Positions 36,637-46,683 of a DNA stretch of 64,000 bases are shown here, piece after piece. This stretch comes from Halomonas binhaiensis (GTDB taxonomy: Bacteria > Pseudomonadota > Gammaproteobacteria > Pseudomonadales > Halomonadaceae): NCBI RefSeq assembly GCF_008329985.2, contig NZ_CP038437.2, positions 4,464,001 to 4,528,000 of the forward strand, read 5' to 3'. The notes beneath the pieces were generated by a model. That model was not told the DNA's origin. It saw only the letters and a program-made list of their open reading frames with translations, and did no database searches. The number at the start of each line of letters is the position of its first letter. Position 1 is the first letter of the stretch. Both the position numbers and the translations under genes were made by a program.

Positions 36637-38067
36637 ATGAGCCAGACCACCAATCAGTCCTGGGGCGGCCGCTTCAGCGAACCTACCGATGCCTTTGTCG
36701 CCCGCTTCACTGCCTCGGTCGACTTCGATCAACGCATGGCACGTCACGATATCCAGGGCTCCATTGCCCATGCCACCATGCTGGCACGCGTCGGCGTGCT
36801 CAGTGAGGACGAGCGTGACGCCATCGTAGCAGGACTCAAGGAGATCCTGCAGGAAATCGAGGCAGGCACCTTCGAGTGGTCAGTCGCATTGGAAGACGTG
36901 CACATGAATATCGAAGCGCGTCTGACGCAAAAAATCGGCATTACCGGCAAGAAACTGCATACGGGCCGTTCTCGCAATGATCAGGTGGCAACGGATATCC
37001 GGCTGTACATGCGTGATGAAATCGATGCGGTGGCCGCCGAACTGGCCCGCTTGCGCGCCGGCCTGATCGAACTGGCCGATCGCGAGGCCGATACAATCAT
37101 GCCCGGCTTCACCCATCTGCAAACAGCTCAGCCAGTGACGTTCGGACATCACCTGCTGGCCTGGCAGGAAATGCTGGCCCGTGACCACGAGCGCCTGCTT
37201 GACTGCCGCAAGCGAGTCAATGTGATGCCATTGGGCGCTGCCGCCCTGGCCGGCACCACCTACCCCATCGACCGTCACCTGACGGCTGAACTACTGGGTT
37301 TCGAGCGTCCCGCTGAAAACAGCCTGGATGCGGTCAGTGACCGCGACTTCGGCATCGAGTTCGCGGCCTTCGCCAGCCTGCTCTTGATGCACTTGTCACG
37401 CATGAGCGAAGAGCTGGTGCTGTGGACCAGTGCCCAGTTCGACTTCATCAACCTGCCAGACCGCTTCTGCACCGGCTCCTCGATCATGCCGCAGAAGAAG
37501 AACCCTGACGTGCCGGAACTGGTGCGTGGCAAGACGGGGCGTGTGTACGGTCACCTGATCGGTCTGCTGACACTGATGAAGTCTCAGCCACTGGCCTACA
37601 ACAAGGACAACCAGGAAGACAAGGAGCCCTTGTTCGACACCCTGGACACTGTGCTTGGTTGTCTGCGCGCCTTTGCCGACATGATTCCGGCCATCGAGTC
37701 CAAGAAGGACTCCATGCGCGAAGCCGCTCGCCGCGGATTTTCCACGGCCACCGACCTGGCCGACTACCTGGTGCGCAAGGGAGTCGCATTCCGTGATGCC
37801 CATGAAATCGTCGGGCTGTCCGTGGCCTACGGTATCCAGAACCACAAGGACTTGTCCGAGATGAGCCTGGATGAATTGCGCCAGTTCTCTGACGTGATCG
37901 AAGCCGACGTTTTCGAGGTGCTGACCCTGGAAGGTTCCGTAGCCGCACGTAATCACATCGGTGGCACCGCACCCGATCAGGTTCGCGCTGCTGCCCAGCG
38001 TGCTCGCGACGCTCTGGCCCAGTACGTGACAACCCAGCAGGCAACGACAGAGGAGCATGACCAATGA
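36637..38067 (+). CDS. argH: Argininosuccinate lyase
   Basis: A 476-residue fumarase-superfamily enzyme that splits argininosuccinate to arginine and fumarate. The signature [12 protein letters not shown] with the catalytic Ser loop and the N-terminal [13 protein letters not shown] are present. I start at ATG 36637, where the family begins. Its TGA overlaps the ATG of lptM. Confidence 0.96.
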   Translation: MSQTTNQSWGGRFSEPTDAFVARFTASVDFDQRMARHDIQGSIAHATMLARVGVLSEDERDAIVAGLKEILQEIEAGTFEWSVALEDVHMNIEARLTQKIGITGKKLHTGRSRNDQVATDIRLYMRDEIDAVAAELARLRAGLIELADREADTIMPGFTHLQTAQPVTFGHHLLAWQEMLARDHERLLDCRKRVNVMPLGAAALAGTTYPIDRHLTAELLGFERPAENSLDAVSDRDFGIEFAAFASLLLMHLSRMSEELVLWTSAQFDFINLPDRFCTGSSIMPQKKNPDVPELVRGKTGRVYGHLIGLLTLMKSQPLAYNKDNQEDKEPLFDTLDTVLGCLRAFADMIPAIESKKDSMREAARRGFSTATDLADYLVRKGVAFRDAHEIVGLSVAYGIQNHKDLSEMSLDELRQFSDVIEADVFEVLTLEGSVAARNHIGGTAPDQVRAAAQRARDALAQYVTTQQATTEEHDQ

Positions 38068-38303
38068 GACCGACTTCTGTTGTTGTTGCGCTGCTGTTGG
38101 GTGCTCTGCTGGGCCTGTCGGGATGCGGTCAGAAAGGACCTCTGTACCATCCTGATGACGAGGAAGCCGCCAAGCGCTACGACCCGGCCAGCCAGCTGGA
38201 GCAAGACCAGCAAGACGAGGAGGAGACTGAGCAGGACACCTCTGACGACGGCACTCAAGACAGCACGACTCAAGACAGCACTTCATCGGCGGGCGAGAAC
38301 TGA
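38064..38303 (+). CDS. lptM: Small lipoprotein LptM (YifL-like)
   Basis: A 79-residue protein: signal peptide, lipobox LSGC (Cys21), then [11 protein letters not shown], the conserved core of LptM. In E. coli, LptM promotes oxidative maturation of the LPS translocon LptD. The C-terminal half is Asp/Glu/Ser/Thr-rich and variable, suiting a halophile's acidic exported proteins. The position between argH and lysA is conserved in gammaproteobacteria. Confidence 0.85.
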   Translation: MRPTSVVVALLLGALLGLSGCGQKGPLYHPDDEEAAKRYDPASQLEQDQQDEEETEQDTSDDGTQDSTTQDSTSSAGEN

Positions 38304-38305
38304 GA

Positions 38306-39574
38306 ATGGATCATTTCGAATATCGTGACGGCCAGCTCCATGCCGAGCAGGTGCCCCTGGCACGTATTGCCGATGAAGTGGGAACCCCCTGCTATGTCTA
38401 TTCCCGGGCCACCCTGGAGCGTCACTTCAAGGCCTACCAGAATGCCCTGGGTGAACACCCGCACCTGATCTGCTATGCCGTCAAGGCCAACAGCAACCTG
38501 GCCGTGCTCAACGTGCTGGCACGCCTGGGCGCTGGCTTCGACATCGTCTCCGTAGGCGAGCTGGAACGCGTACTGGCAGCAGGCGGAGATCCTGCCAAGG
38601 TGGTGTTCTCCGGTGTCGCCAAGCAGGAAGACGAGATGGCCCGGGCCCTGCAAGTGGGCATCAAGTGCTTCAACGTGGAGTCGCGTCCTGAACTGGAACG
38701 ACTTGACGCAGTAGCTGGCCGTCTCGGCGTCATTGCTCCGGTTTCCCTGCGCGTCAACCCTGACGTGGACGCCGGCACTCATCCCTATATTTCTACCGGC
38801 CTCAAGGACAACAAGTTCGGTATCCCGGTGGAGCAGGCCTTCGAGGTCTATCAGCAGGCAGCTTCTCTGCCGAACCTGCGTGTCGCTGGCCTGGACTGTC
38901 ATATCGGCTCTCAGCTGACGGACACCGCGCCGTTCCTTGATGCTCTGGAACGCCTGTTGCTGCTTCTCGACCGCCTGCGTGAACAAGGTATCGAAGTCGA
39001 TCACCTGGATCTCGGTGGAGGCTTGGGTGTGCCTTATCGTGATGAAACGCCACCCGAACCCTTCGCTTACGCCTCTCAGTTGCTCGATCGCCTGGCTCGC
39101 TGGGAAGGTGGCAAGCAACTGACCCTGCTGTTCGAACCGGGGCGCTCCATTGCCGCCAATGCAGGCACAATGCTGACTCGGGTGACATACCTCAAGCCCG
39201 GTGAGACCAAGAACTTCGCCATCGTCGATGCAGCAATGAATGATCTGATTCGACCAGCGTTGTATCAGGCCTGGCAGGCCATTCTCCCCGTTGACACCCG
39301 CGAACCCCGCGACGCAGCCATCTATGATGTCGTTGGCCCCGTATGCGAAACGGGAGATTTTCTCGGTAAAGAACGTGAACTGGCCATCGCCCCGGGAGAT
39401 CTGCTGGCAGTGCGTTCCGCCGGAGCCTATGGTTTCGTCATGGCGTCGAATTACAACAGTCGCCCTCGGGCCGCTGAGGTCATGGTCGATGGCGATTGTT
39501 ATCAGGTCGTGCGCAAGCGCGAGACATTGAGTGATCTGTGGGCCGGCGAAACGTTGCTGGAGGATCCGCGCTGA
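38306..39574 (+). CDS. lysA: Diaminopimelate decarboxylase
   Basis: A 422-residue PLP enzyme making L-lysine from meso-diaminopimelate. The PLP lysine is in CYAVKANSN, with the glycine loop GGGLGVPY and the phosphate-binding FEPGRSI; the second-subunit Cys is in GPVCETGDF. It starts 2 bp after lptM and overlaps dapF by TGATG, coupling two lysine-pathway steps. Confidence 0.96.
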   Translation: MDHFEYRDGQLHAEQVPLARIADEVGTPCYVYSRATLERHFKAYQNALGEHPHLICYAVKANSNLAVLNVLARLGAGFDIVSVGELERVLAAGGDPAKVVFSGVAKQEDEMARALQVGIKCFNVESRPELERLDAVAGRLGVIAPVSLRVNPDVDAGTHPYISTGLKDNKFGIPVEQAFEVYQQAASLPNLRVAGLDCHIGSQLTDTAPFLDALERLLLLLDRLREQGIEVDHLDLGGGLGVPYRDETPPEPFAYASQLLDRLARWEGGKQLTLLFEPGRSIAANAGTMLTRVTYLKPGETKNFAIVDAAMNDLIRPALYQAWQAILPVDTREPRDAAIYDVVGPVCETGDFLGKERELAIAPGDLLAVRSAGAYGFVMASNYNSRPRAAEVMVDGDCYQVVRKRETLSDLWAGETLLEDPR

Positions 39575-40407
39575 TGCTACTGCACTTCACCAAGATGCAT
39601 GGGCTCGGCAACGATTTCATGGTTGTCGACCTGGTCACCCAGCGGGCCCGACTGGATGCTGATGAAGTCCGGCGCCTGGCTGATCGCCGATTCGGGATTG
39701 GCTTCGACCAGCTGTTGATCGTCGAGCCCCCCCGGGATCCCGACATGGACTTCCGCTATCGTATCTACAACGCCGATGGCAGTGAGGTAGAAAACTGCGG
39801 CAACGGAGCGCGCTGCTTCGCTCGTTTCGTACTCGACAAGCGCTTGACCCATAAGCGCCAGATCAAGGTGGAAACCGCAGGTGGGCCTCTGGTGTTGAAT
39901 GTTCTCGACGATGATCAAGTCAGTGTCGATATGGGGACGCCACGCTTCACTCCTGAGTCGTTGCCTTTTGAGGCCGACGCAGACCTGCTGCGTCATGGAC
40001 TCGATGTAGACGGCGAGCATGTCGAAATTGGCGTAGTATCCATGGGCAACCCCCATGCGGTTCTGCGCGTCGATAATGTCGATAGCGCTCCCGTCGAACA
40101 TCTTGGGCCGGTCATCGAGGCACACCCCCGCTTCCCCAAGCGGGTCAATGTCGGGTTCATGCAGGTGGTATCCTCTCAGGAAATTCGCCTGCGGGTCTTC
40201 GAACGCGGTAGTGGCGAGACCCTGGCGTGTGGCACCGGGGCGTGCGCGGCAGTTGCCAGCGGCATTCGTCAAGGGTTGTTGACGAGTCCCGTCAAGGTGC
40301 GACTGCCTGGGGGCGACCTGAGCATTCGCTGGGACGACGATGGCTCACCGTTGATCATGACGGGCCCCGCAGAGCGGGTTTACGATGGTCGAGTGCTATT
40401 GAAATAG
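39574..40407 (+). CDS. dapF: Diaminopimelate epimerase
   Basis: A 277-residue PLP-independent epimerase converting LL- to meso-diaminopimelate. Both catalytic cysteines are visible: [12 protein letters not shown] and [23 protein letters not shown] opens the protein. The start overlaps the lysA stop. Confidence 0.96.
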   Translation: MLLHFTKMHGLGNDFMVVDLVTQRARLDADEVRRLADRRFGIGFDQLLIVEPPRDPDMDFRYRIYNADGSEVENCGNGARCFARFVLDKRLTHKRQIKVETAGGPLVLNVLDDDQVSVDMGTPRFTPESLPFEADADLLRHGLDVDGEHVEIGVVSMGNPHAVLRVDNVDSAPVEHLGPVIEAHPRFPKRVNVGFMQVVSSQEIRLRVFERGSGETLACGTGACAAVASGIRQGLLTSPVKVRLPGGDLSIRWDDDGSPLIMTGPAERVYDGRVLLK

Positions 40408-40501
40408 GGATCGGGCACCGATTATCCATAAATAAAGACCCATCCATGAATAATAAGGTCTATCGATAAATAACAGGCCGTTTGCAAGGGAGAACAACCC
40501 C

Positions 40502-41221
40502 ATGTCTCAAGCTGCCCCCGAGCCGCGCAAGACCCTTGACCCGGATCGCGTGGCCGAATGGCTGGCTCGGCACCCGGATTTCTTCGTCGGGCGCGAGGGC
40601 CTGTTGCAGCAGCTCACGGTGCCCCATCCCGAAACCAAAGGCGCCACGTCTCTGCTTGAGCGTCTGGTACACGACCTGCGCCAGCGCTCTCAGAGTGCCG
40701 AACAACGTCTTGAGCAACTGCTGGATTCAGCACGCCATAACGAGGCCCAGTATCGACGTACGCGAGAGCTGATGCTGGCGTTGCTGGAAGCAGAGGACAA
40801 CGATGCACTCGGCCAGGCCCTGTCGACTCATTTGAGCGAACGCTTCCAGACTCCGGCCGTGTCGCTATGGTGTCCTGCCAGCCTGACTGACAATGCACCC
40901 ACGCCTCCTCAAGCACCGCGCCATGTGCTGGATGAACATACCGGCCAACGTCTGGCTGCCATGCTCGAAGGGCGCGTCAGTCGCTGTACTCGTATGACAC
41001 CTACGGATTGGAAGCGCCTGATTCCCCATGCCAAGGCACCTACCAAGACAGGCTCCTGCGCCATCGCCAAGTTGACCCTGGGCGAACCCCAGGGATACCT
41101 GGTACTGGCCAGCCCCGATCCGGAGCATTTCTGCGCCAGCATGGATACGCTATTCACCGAATATCTGGCGGATGTTCTCGTGCGCCTGTCGACAAGGCTC
41201 AATGGACACCCTCATGGCTGA
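40502..41221 (+). CDS. DUF484-family protein
   Basis: A 239-residue GAF-like domain protein of DUF484, almost always encoded between dapF and xerC in gammaproteobacteria. WLARHPDFFVGREGLL is the family's opening motif. No biochemical function is established. The last 8 bases overlap the xerC start. Confidence 0.9.
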   Translation: MSQAAPEPRKTLDPDRVAEWLARHPDFFVGREGLLQQLTVPHPETKGATSLLERLVHDLRQRSQSAEQRLEQLLDSARHNEAQYRRTRELMLALLEAEDNDALGQALSTHLSERFQTPAVSLWCPASLTDNAPTPPQAPRHVLDEHTGQRLAAMLEGRVSRCTRMTPTDWKRLIPHAKAPTKTGSCAIAKLTLGEPQGYLVLASPDPEHFCASMDTLFTEYLADVLVRLSTRLNGHPHG

Positions 41222-42131
41222 CCATCCGCCGACAGGCAAGCTGGAAGGAGAGGTAGCCGAATTTCTTGAAGAGCTCGGCCAAACAGCCTCTCCCGCAACT
41301 CTGGATGCCTATCGACGCGACCTTGGTGCATTGTTGGCCTATCGCGCAGAGCAAGGGCTGGAAGCTACGCCACTGGATAGCAACAGCATTCGCCGCTTCC
41401 TTGCCTCCGAGCGAGCACGAGGCCTGGCTCCGCGTAGTCTGCAACGTCGCCGGGCTGCCCTGTCACGTTTCTGTGAGCACCAGATCAAGCACCAGCGCCT
41501 CACACATAATCCCGTGACACTGAATCGTGGTCCACGAACCCCTCGAGATCTGCCCAAACCCGTTGACGTGGACCAACTGGCCCGTTTTCTCGATACGCCC
41601 CATGATGGCTCTCCGTTATCGGTGCGCGACCAGGCCATGCTGGAGCTGCTCTATTCCAGTGGCCTGCGCCTGGCGGAGCTGGCGGCGCTGGACCTCAGCG
41701 ATCTGCAATCCCAGCGTGTACGCGTGGTAGGAAAGGGCTCCAAACCACGCCAGGTCCCGGTAGGACGGCGTGCTCGAGAGGCCCTGCAAGTCTGGCTCGC
41801 ACTGCGCATTACTCTGGCAGCAGAAGGGGAAACGGCCTTGTTCGTCGGCCAGCAGGGCAAGCGCCTCGGCCATCGTGCGATTCAGAGCCGGTTGGTCACG
41901 CAGGCCAGGCGTCGTGGCCTGCCAGAACACCTGCATCCGCACCGGCTGCGTCATTCCTTTGCCAGCCATCTGCTGGAATCCAGCCAGGACCTGCGCGCCG
42001 TGCAAGAGTTGCTCGGCCACGCAAACCTTTCGACCACACAGGTCTATACTCGGCTCGACTGGCAACATCTGGCGCAGAGTTATGATCAAGCTCATCCTAG
42101 AGCCAAGCGCAAAGACCGAGACCTCTCATGA
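41214..42131 (+). CDS. xerC: Tyrosine recombinase XerC
   Basis: A recombinase of 305 residues from this start that acts with XerD at dif to resolve chromosome dimers. Catalytic residues are in SSGLRLAELAAL (Arg), GKGSKPRQVPV (Lys), HPHRLRHSFASHLL (His, Arg), LLGHANLSTTQ (His) and QVYTRLD (Tyr). ATG 41202 is an alternative start. Its TGA overlaps the next ATG. Confidence 0.94.
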   Translation: MADHPPTGKLEGEVAEFLEELGQTASPATLDAYRRDLGALLAYRAEQGLEATPLDSNSIRRFLASERARGLAPRSLQRRRAALSRFCEHQIKHQRLTHNPVTLNRGPRTPRDLPKPVDVDQLARFLDTPHDGSPLSVRDQAMLELLYSSGLRLAELAALDLSDLQSQRVRVVGKGSKPRQVPVGRRAREALQVWLALRITLAAEGETALFVGQQGKRLGHRAIQSRLVTQARRRGLPEHLHPHRLRHSFASHLLESSQDLRAVQELLGHANLSTTQVYTRLDWQHLAQSYDQAHPRAKRKDRDLS

Positions 42132-42862
42132 TCAAGGCTCTGACCTTCGACCTCGATGACACCCTGTGGGATAACGATGGTGTCATGCACCGCACCGAAC
42201 ACGGTCACTTCGAATGGCTGGTAAGCGAGCTGGCTGCCTGGCAACAGCGTCGGGGCGAACCACTGACACCCCCCATCTCGCTGCAGGATTACCAACGTGA
42301 GCGAGTGGCACTGGGTAAACGCTGCTGGACGCGACGCGGGGATTTTACCTGGTTGCGTGAACGAACCCTGGCCCATCTGCTGGAAGAAAATGGCCTGAAC
42401 AGAGCCAGCGCTCATCTCTGGGCGGCTCTCGCCATGGCTCACTTCCACACCTTGCGCGTAAAGGTTGCTCCTTTCCCTGGAGTCGACGACATGCTCGGCA
42501 GGCTCAGGCAGAGCTATCGCCTCGGCAGCATCACCAATGGCAACGTGGCTTTCCAGCGTATTCCTCTGTCACGCCACTTCCAGCACCGCATTGCCGCCGG
42601 AGAGCTGCTTGCTCCCAAGCCAGACCCTCGCCCATTCCTGGCCATGCTTGCGTTGCTTGGCGTGAAGCCCCATGAAACACTCCATATCGGAGACTCATGG
42701 GAAGAAGATGCCATACCTGCCCTGCGCCTGGGCATGCAGGCAGTGTGGATCGCTCCAACCGAACTTCTGGTCAACGATCCCCTGCCACTTGGCGTGGTGC
42801 GCTTGCCCCAGGTGACTGAGCTCGAGGCACTGCTTGCTGCCGACGGGGGCTGGCGCCACTAG
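42128..42862 (+). CDS. HAD-family hydrolase (YigB-like)
   Basis: A 244-residue haloacid-dehalogenase-type phosphatase: motif [11 protein letters not shown], motif II SITNGN, motif III lysine in PKPDPRPF, motif [15 protein letters not shown]. Its position after xerC matches E. coli yigB, a flavin mononucleotide phosphatase; the substrate here is inferred only by position. Its stop overlaps that of engB on the other strand by 4 bp (CTAG). Confidence 0.88.
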   Translation: MIKALTFDLDDTLWDNDGVMHRTEHGHFEWLVSELAAWQQRRGEPLTPPISLQDYQRERVALGKRCWTRRGDFTWLRERTLAHLLEENGLNRASAHLWAALAMAHFHTLRVKVAPFPGVDDMLGRLRQSYRLGSITNGNVAFQRIPLSRHFQHRIAAGELLAPKPDPRPFLAMLALLGVKPHETLHIGDSWEEDAIPALRLGMQAVWIAPTELLVNDPLPLGVVRLPQVTELEALLAADGGWRH

Positions 42863-43479
42863 CCTGCGACACCTGTTTCATCTTCCATCCAGCTGTCCAG
42901 GCGCTGATGGACGTCTTCCACGCCCTGACGCTTGAGGGAAGAGAACAGCTGGATGCTGATCAGGTCCTCCCATTCACGCAGCCTTGAACGCACCTGTTGC
43001 AGAGCATTCTTGGCGGCCCCCTTCTTCAGCTTGTCAGCCTTGGTCAACAGGATATGCACTGGCAGATCACGATCATCTGCGACCTCGAGCAAGTCGAGAT
43101 CAAACTCGGTCAGGGGGTGCCGGACGTCCATGACCAGCACCAGTCCCTTGAGTGAAGCTCTCCGGTGCAGGTAATCCGACAGATGGCGCTGCCATTCCTG
43201 CTTGATATTCTCTGGCACCTTGGCGTAACCATAACCGGGGAGATCGACCAGACGCCGATCGACATCATCCCCCAGGGAGAAAATGTTGATCAGTTGGGTT
43301 CGGCCAGGGGTCTTGGAAGTTCGCGCCAGCGCCTTCTGCTGGGTGATGGCATTGATCGCACTGGACTTGCCCGCATTGGAACGTCCAGCAAAGGCGACTT
43401 CCACACCGCTGTCGACCGGACATTTGGCGAGCGTGGGTGCACTGGTCAGAAAACGAGCCGTGGAATACTTGAGCGGCAT
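42859..43479 (-). CDS. engB: Ribosome biogenesis GTPase EngB/YihA
   Basis: A 206-residue small GTPase needed for large ribosomal subunit assembly. G1 [10 protein letters not shown]2-region KTPGRTQ, G3 DLPGYGYA and G4 LTKADKL are all present. I start at ATG 43479, the family's usual N-terminus. It is divergent from the cytochrome c4 gene. Confidence 0.95.
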   Translation of the reverse strand: MPLKYSTARFLTSAPTLAKCPVDSGVEVAFAGRSNAGKSSAINAITQQKALARTSKTPGRTQLINIFSLGDDVDRRLVDLPGYGYAKVPENIKQEWQRHLSDYLHRRASLKGLVLVMDVRHPLTEFDLDLLEVADDRDLPVHILLTKADKLKKGAAKNALQQVRSRLREWEDLISIQLFSSLKRQGVEDVHQRLDSWMEDETGVAG

Positions 43480-43666
43480 GGGAAGAGAACATCCTGCTGG
43501 TAAGAAGATAAGAAACCCGATGATGGAGACATTGTGTCTCATCGGCAGCGATTGATTATAGTGAAGCCATTGGCGTCAATGCTCGGGCACCCCATCATAC
43601 CATCGTGCCCTTATGGTCGCCGGCGAAAAGAGCACATAAAAACGACCACAGGTAAGTGAGCTAGCG

Positions 43667-44278
43667 ATGAGACGAATATTGGCAAGCCTGGCAATTCTCA
43701 TTGGTGCTACCAGCACCGCCCATGGCGACGCTCAGAGCGACGCCAATGCCGACGCCGGTCGCGACAAGGCCAAGGTATGTTCCGCCTGTCACGGCCCGAC
43801 TGGGCAGAGCCCTGCTCCATTGTTTCCCCATCTTGCAGGCCAGCATGAATCCTATCTCGCCCAGCAGATCATGGATATTCGGGACGGTAAGCGCCAGGTG
43901 CCGCAAATGGCTGCCATGGTGGCAGGATTCAGTGACCAGGATGCCTGGAATGTGGCAGCTTTCTTTGCCAGCCAGGAACTCCCGCAGGGTGAGGCTTCCC
44001 CGAACCCGGAGCAGCTCGAACGAGGACAGGAACTCTATCGTGCTGGCGATATCGAGCAAGGCATTCCTGCATGCTCCTCCTGCCATGGACCTAGCGGTAC
44101 AGGCATTGCCTCGGCTGGTTATCCGGCATTGTCCGGGCAGTACTCCGACTACATCGTGACCAGCCTCAAGGCCTATGCTGCCGGCACTCGGGACAATGAC
44201 ATCATGACCGATGTGGCCACCAAGCTGGGCGAGTCCGACATGCAGGCCGTAGCCAACTATATTCAGGGGCTACGCTAG
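43667..44278 (+). CDS. Dihaem cytochrome c4
   Basis: A 203-residue periplasmic protein: signal peptide (about 1-20), then two cytochrome c domains with CSACHG and CSSCHG haem-binding sites. Cytochrome c4 carries electrons to terminal oxidases such as cbb3. The engB / cytochrome c4 / dsbA order is common in pseudomonad-type genomes. Confidence 0.93.
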   Translation: MRRILASLAILIGATSTAHGDAQSDANADAGRDKAKVCSACHGPTGQSPAPLFPHLAGQHESYLAQQIMDIRDGKRQVPQMAAMVAGFSDQDAWNVAAFFASQELPQGEASPNPEQLERGQELYRAGDIEQGIPACSSCHGPSGTGIASAGYPALSGQYSDYIVTSLKAYAAGTRDNDIMTDVATKLGESDMQAVANYIQGLR

Positions 44279-44430
44279 ATCCAGGTGCCGCGCAGTGATC
44301 GAGGAAAAAACATGCAATGCCGAGTAGCAGGTGCGGGGAACCTTGGCGGCATTGTAGACTCAAAACAGCGTTCTTTTATCGACCCTCAGGAACTGGGGGT
44401 CAGATATTCCATACAAGGAGAGAAGGTCTC

Positions 44431-45102
44431 ATGTTGAAGTCTTTTTTGGTTGGTCTGGCTGGCCTTGGCTTGTCGACATTGGTTAGCGCGGCCCCGCTGA
44501 CCGAAGGTAAAGACTATACTGTATCCCCGAATCCGGTCGAATTGAGCACCGACAGCACCAAGATCAATGTGACCGAGATCTTCTGGTATGGCTGCCCGCA
44601 CTGCTACGACCTGGAAGAACCGCTCAATGCCTGGGTTGCAGAGCTTCCCGATGACGTCGATTTCGAGCGCATGCCTGCCACCCTGGGAGACACCTGGGTC
44701 AAGCATGCCACTGCCTTCTATGCCGCCAAGCAGTTGGGAATCCTCGATAAAGTCCACGCTGACTTCTTCGATGCTCTGCATCAGCAAGGCCAGAAGCTGA
44801 CCGAGCCGGACGATATTGCCGAATTCTTCAGCAACTACGGTGTCAGTAAGGAAGATGCCCTGAGCGCACTGAATGGCTTCGGTGTGAAGTCGGAGCTCAA
44901 CCGTGCCAGCGCCACTATGCGTAACCTCGAGCTGATGGGCGTTCCGGCACTGATCGTCGATAACCGCTACATCGTGTCCCCCAGCAGTGCTGGAAGCCTG
45001 GAAAACATGCCCAAGGTGGCCGAAGCTCTGATTGATCAGGTCCGTGAAGAGCGCGCAGCAGGGACCGACAATTCCGAACAGGAAGAGGCTAACCAAGAAT
45101 GA
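44431..45102 (+). CDS. dsbA: Thiol:disulfide interchange protein DsbA
   Basis: A 223-residue periplasmic oxidoreductase: signal peptide ending near LVSA-AP, active site WYGCPHCYDL and the cis-proline loop GVPALIVDN. It introduces disulfides into exported proteins. An AAGGAG ribosome site precedes the ATG. The acidic C-terminal tail overlaps the next gene by ATGA. Confidence 0.95.
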   Translation: MLKSFLVGLAGLGLSTLVSAAPLTEGKDYTVSPNPVELSTDSTKINVTEIFWYGCPHCYDLEEPLNAWVAELPDDVDFERMPATLGDTWVKHATAFYAAKQLGILDKVHADFFDALHQQGQKLTEPDDIAEFFSNYGVSKEDALSALNGFGVKSELNRASATMRNLELMGVPALIVDNRYIVSPSSAGSLENMPKVAEALIDQVREERAAGTDNSEQEEANQE

Positions 45103-45959
45103 CCTTCAAGGCCGGCGTGGCAATACCTGACACATCCTTGCCAGAGGAGCAGGATCACCTCAAGCTGGTGACCTTCAACCTCCAGGTGGGTATTCAGACG
45201 TCGGCCTACCATCATTACCTGACTCGCAGCTGGCAGCATCTGCTGCCACACCCTGAGCGCCAACAGCGTCTCGACATCATCGCCGAGACACTGTCCCGCT
45301 TCGATCTGGTCGGGTTGCAGGAAGTCGATGGTGGCAGCATTCGCTCGAACCAGGTTAACCAGGTGCATTACCTGGCCGAATCCGCTGGCTTTCCCCATCA
45401 CTACCAGCAGCTCAATCGCAACCTGGGTCGCCTGGGACAACACAGCAATGGCTTGTTATCCCGCCTCGCCCCCAGCCGGGTGGAGGAGCACCGTTTACCC
45501 GGCACACTGCCAGGACGTGGCGCCATTCATGCGCAATTTGGCGAAGGACCAGATGCGCTGCATCTGTTTATCGTCCATCTGGCCCTGGGGCAACGCTCGC
45601 AGACGCGCCAGCTCGACTATCTCAGCGAGTTGATCTCTCCCTTGAAGCATGTCGTGATGATGGGAGACATGAACTGCACTCCTGAGCGCATCCAGGCCCA
45701 CGACCGTTTCTGTGATGCCTTCCCGTTGCATCCTGTCGAGCCTGCACTGAGCTATCCTTCCTGGCGCCCTCGCCGTGCGCTGGACCACATCCTGCTGTCT
45801 TCTTCTCTGCAAGCAGACAAGATTGAAGTGCTCGATCACCTGTTTTCCGACCATCTTCCGGTGGCGATCGATGTTCATCTACCCTCGGCCTGCCGCCGGG
45901 CAATGCTCACCTGCAACAGCGCAAAGTCTGCCATCGCTGCTGCACACCCCGCTCTCTGA
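45099..45959 (+). CDS. Endonuclease/exonuclease/phosphatase-family protein
   Basis: A 286-residue protein with the metal-dependent phosphoesterase motifs VTFNLQVG, VGLQEVDGG, MMGDMNCTP and FSDHLPVAIDVHL. The substrate (nucleic acid, lipid or sugar phosphate) is unknown. No signal peptide. Coupled to dsbA by overlap, a pairing seen in related genomes. Confidence 0.85.
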   Translation: MTFKAGVAIPDTSLPEEQDHLKLVTFNLQVGIQTSAYHHYLTRSWQHLLPHPERQQRLDIIAETLSRFDLVGLQEVDGGSIRSNQVNQVHYLAESAGFPHHYQQLNRNLGRLGQHSNGLLSRLAPSRVEEHRLPGTLPGRGAIHAQFGEGPDALHLFIVHLALGQRSQTRQLDYLSELISPLKHVVMMGDMNCTPERIQAHDRFCDAFPLHPVEPALSYPSWRPRRALDHILLSSSLQADKIEVLDHLFSDHLPVAIDVHLPSACRRAMLTCNSAKSAIAAAHPAL

Positions 45960-46232
45960 GAAACGCTGAACGAATCAGCACCAGCAACCAGATGCCAGCC
46001 CTGCGCTTTCTCTGAACCTAGTATGCAGGACTGCGATCACTCGCGCGCCTAGAAAGCATCGACCTTCACTTTCATGACATCCTTCAGCGGCTTACCGTAT
46101 AGTCGGCACTTAGCCTGTGCAGGATGATCACGCCATCCAGCACAACGATAATAAAGGGCAACACCACGCCTCCATTCGCCTGCTTCATGTGCGCGGTGTT
46201 GTCCAAGCAATGGATACAGCAGCGAGTTCCCC

Positions 46233-46683
46233 ATGACCCACTTCCGCGGCTTACCGAGGCCTCTTGCCGCCCTCGACGCCTTTTCCGACTACTTGGGCAA
46301 GGCCTTGTCCTGACTACTGGATTGTCAAGGCCTTGTCCTGGCATGACGGCCATGTGCGCGTCGATATTTTCTATCGCGACATGTCGCCGCGCAAAAAGGC
46401 CTGGGTCGACCTGCTTGGCACTGTGTTCCTGCTATTGCCGGTAATGATCTTCACCATTGCAGCCAGCCTTGGCTATGTCGCCAAGTCCTGGGCCATTTTC
46501 GAAGGCTCACCGGATGCTGGAGGCATTCATGGGGTTTTCCTGCTCAAGACACTGATTCCCCTGTTTGCCGGATTGATGATCGTGCAGGGCCTGGTCGAGA
46601 TCCTGCGTAATGCATTGATCATCTCGGGGCGCCTCGATCCCAGTACGAAAGATCACGATGCTGCGGACGAGGAGCGCCTGTGA
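46233..46683 (+). pseudogene. TRAP transporter small permease (DctQ), disrupted
   Basis: From ATG 46233 the frame reads MTHFRGLPRPLAALDAFSDY, then LGKALS and a stop (TGA 46311). The rest continues in another frame as WHDGHVRVDIFYRDMSPRKK to 46683. The first two membrane helices expected between these parts (roughly 50-60 residues) are missing. A 15-bp direct repeat (46298-46312, 46326-46340) marks the junction. A product starting inside would lack half the membrane domain, so it is probably non-functional. No DctP gene lies next to it. The 273 bp before it (45960-46232) hold nothing recognisable. Confidence 0.75.
46298..46340 (+). repeat. 15-bp direct repeat at the dctQ deletion junction
   Basis: CAAGGCCTTGTCCTG at 46298-46312 and 46326-46340, 28 bp apart. 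The two copies fall exactly where the normal reading frame is lost. Confidence 0.8.

Noticed and set aside
46049..46353. Short minus-strand frames, including one ending with a hydrophobic stretch (GGVVLPFIIVVLDGVIILH)
   Set aside because: No good ribosome site, no family resemblance, and it overlaps the start of the dctQ remnant on the other strand. Probably chance.
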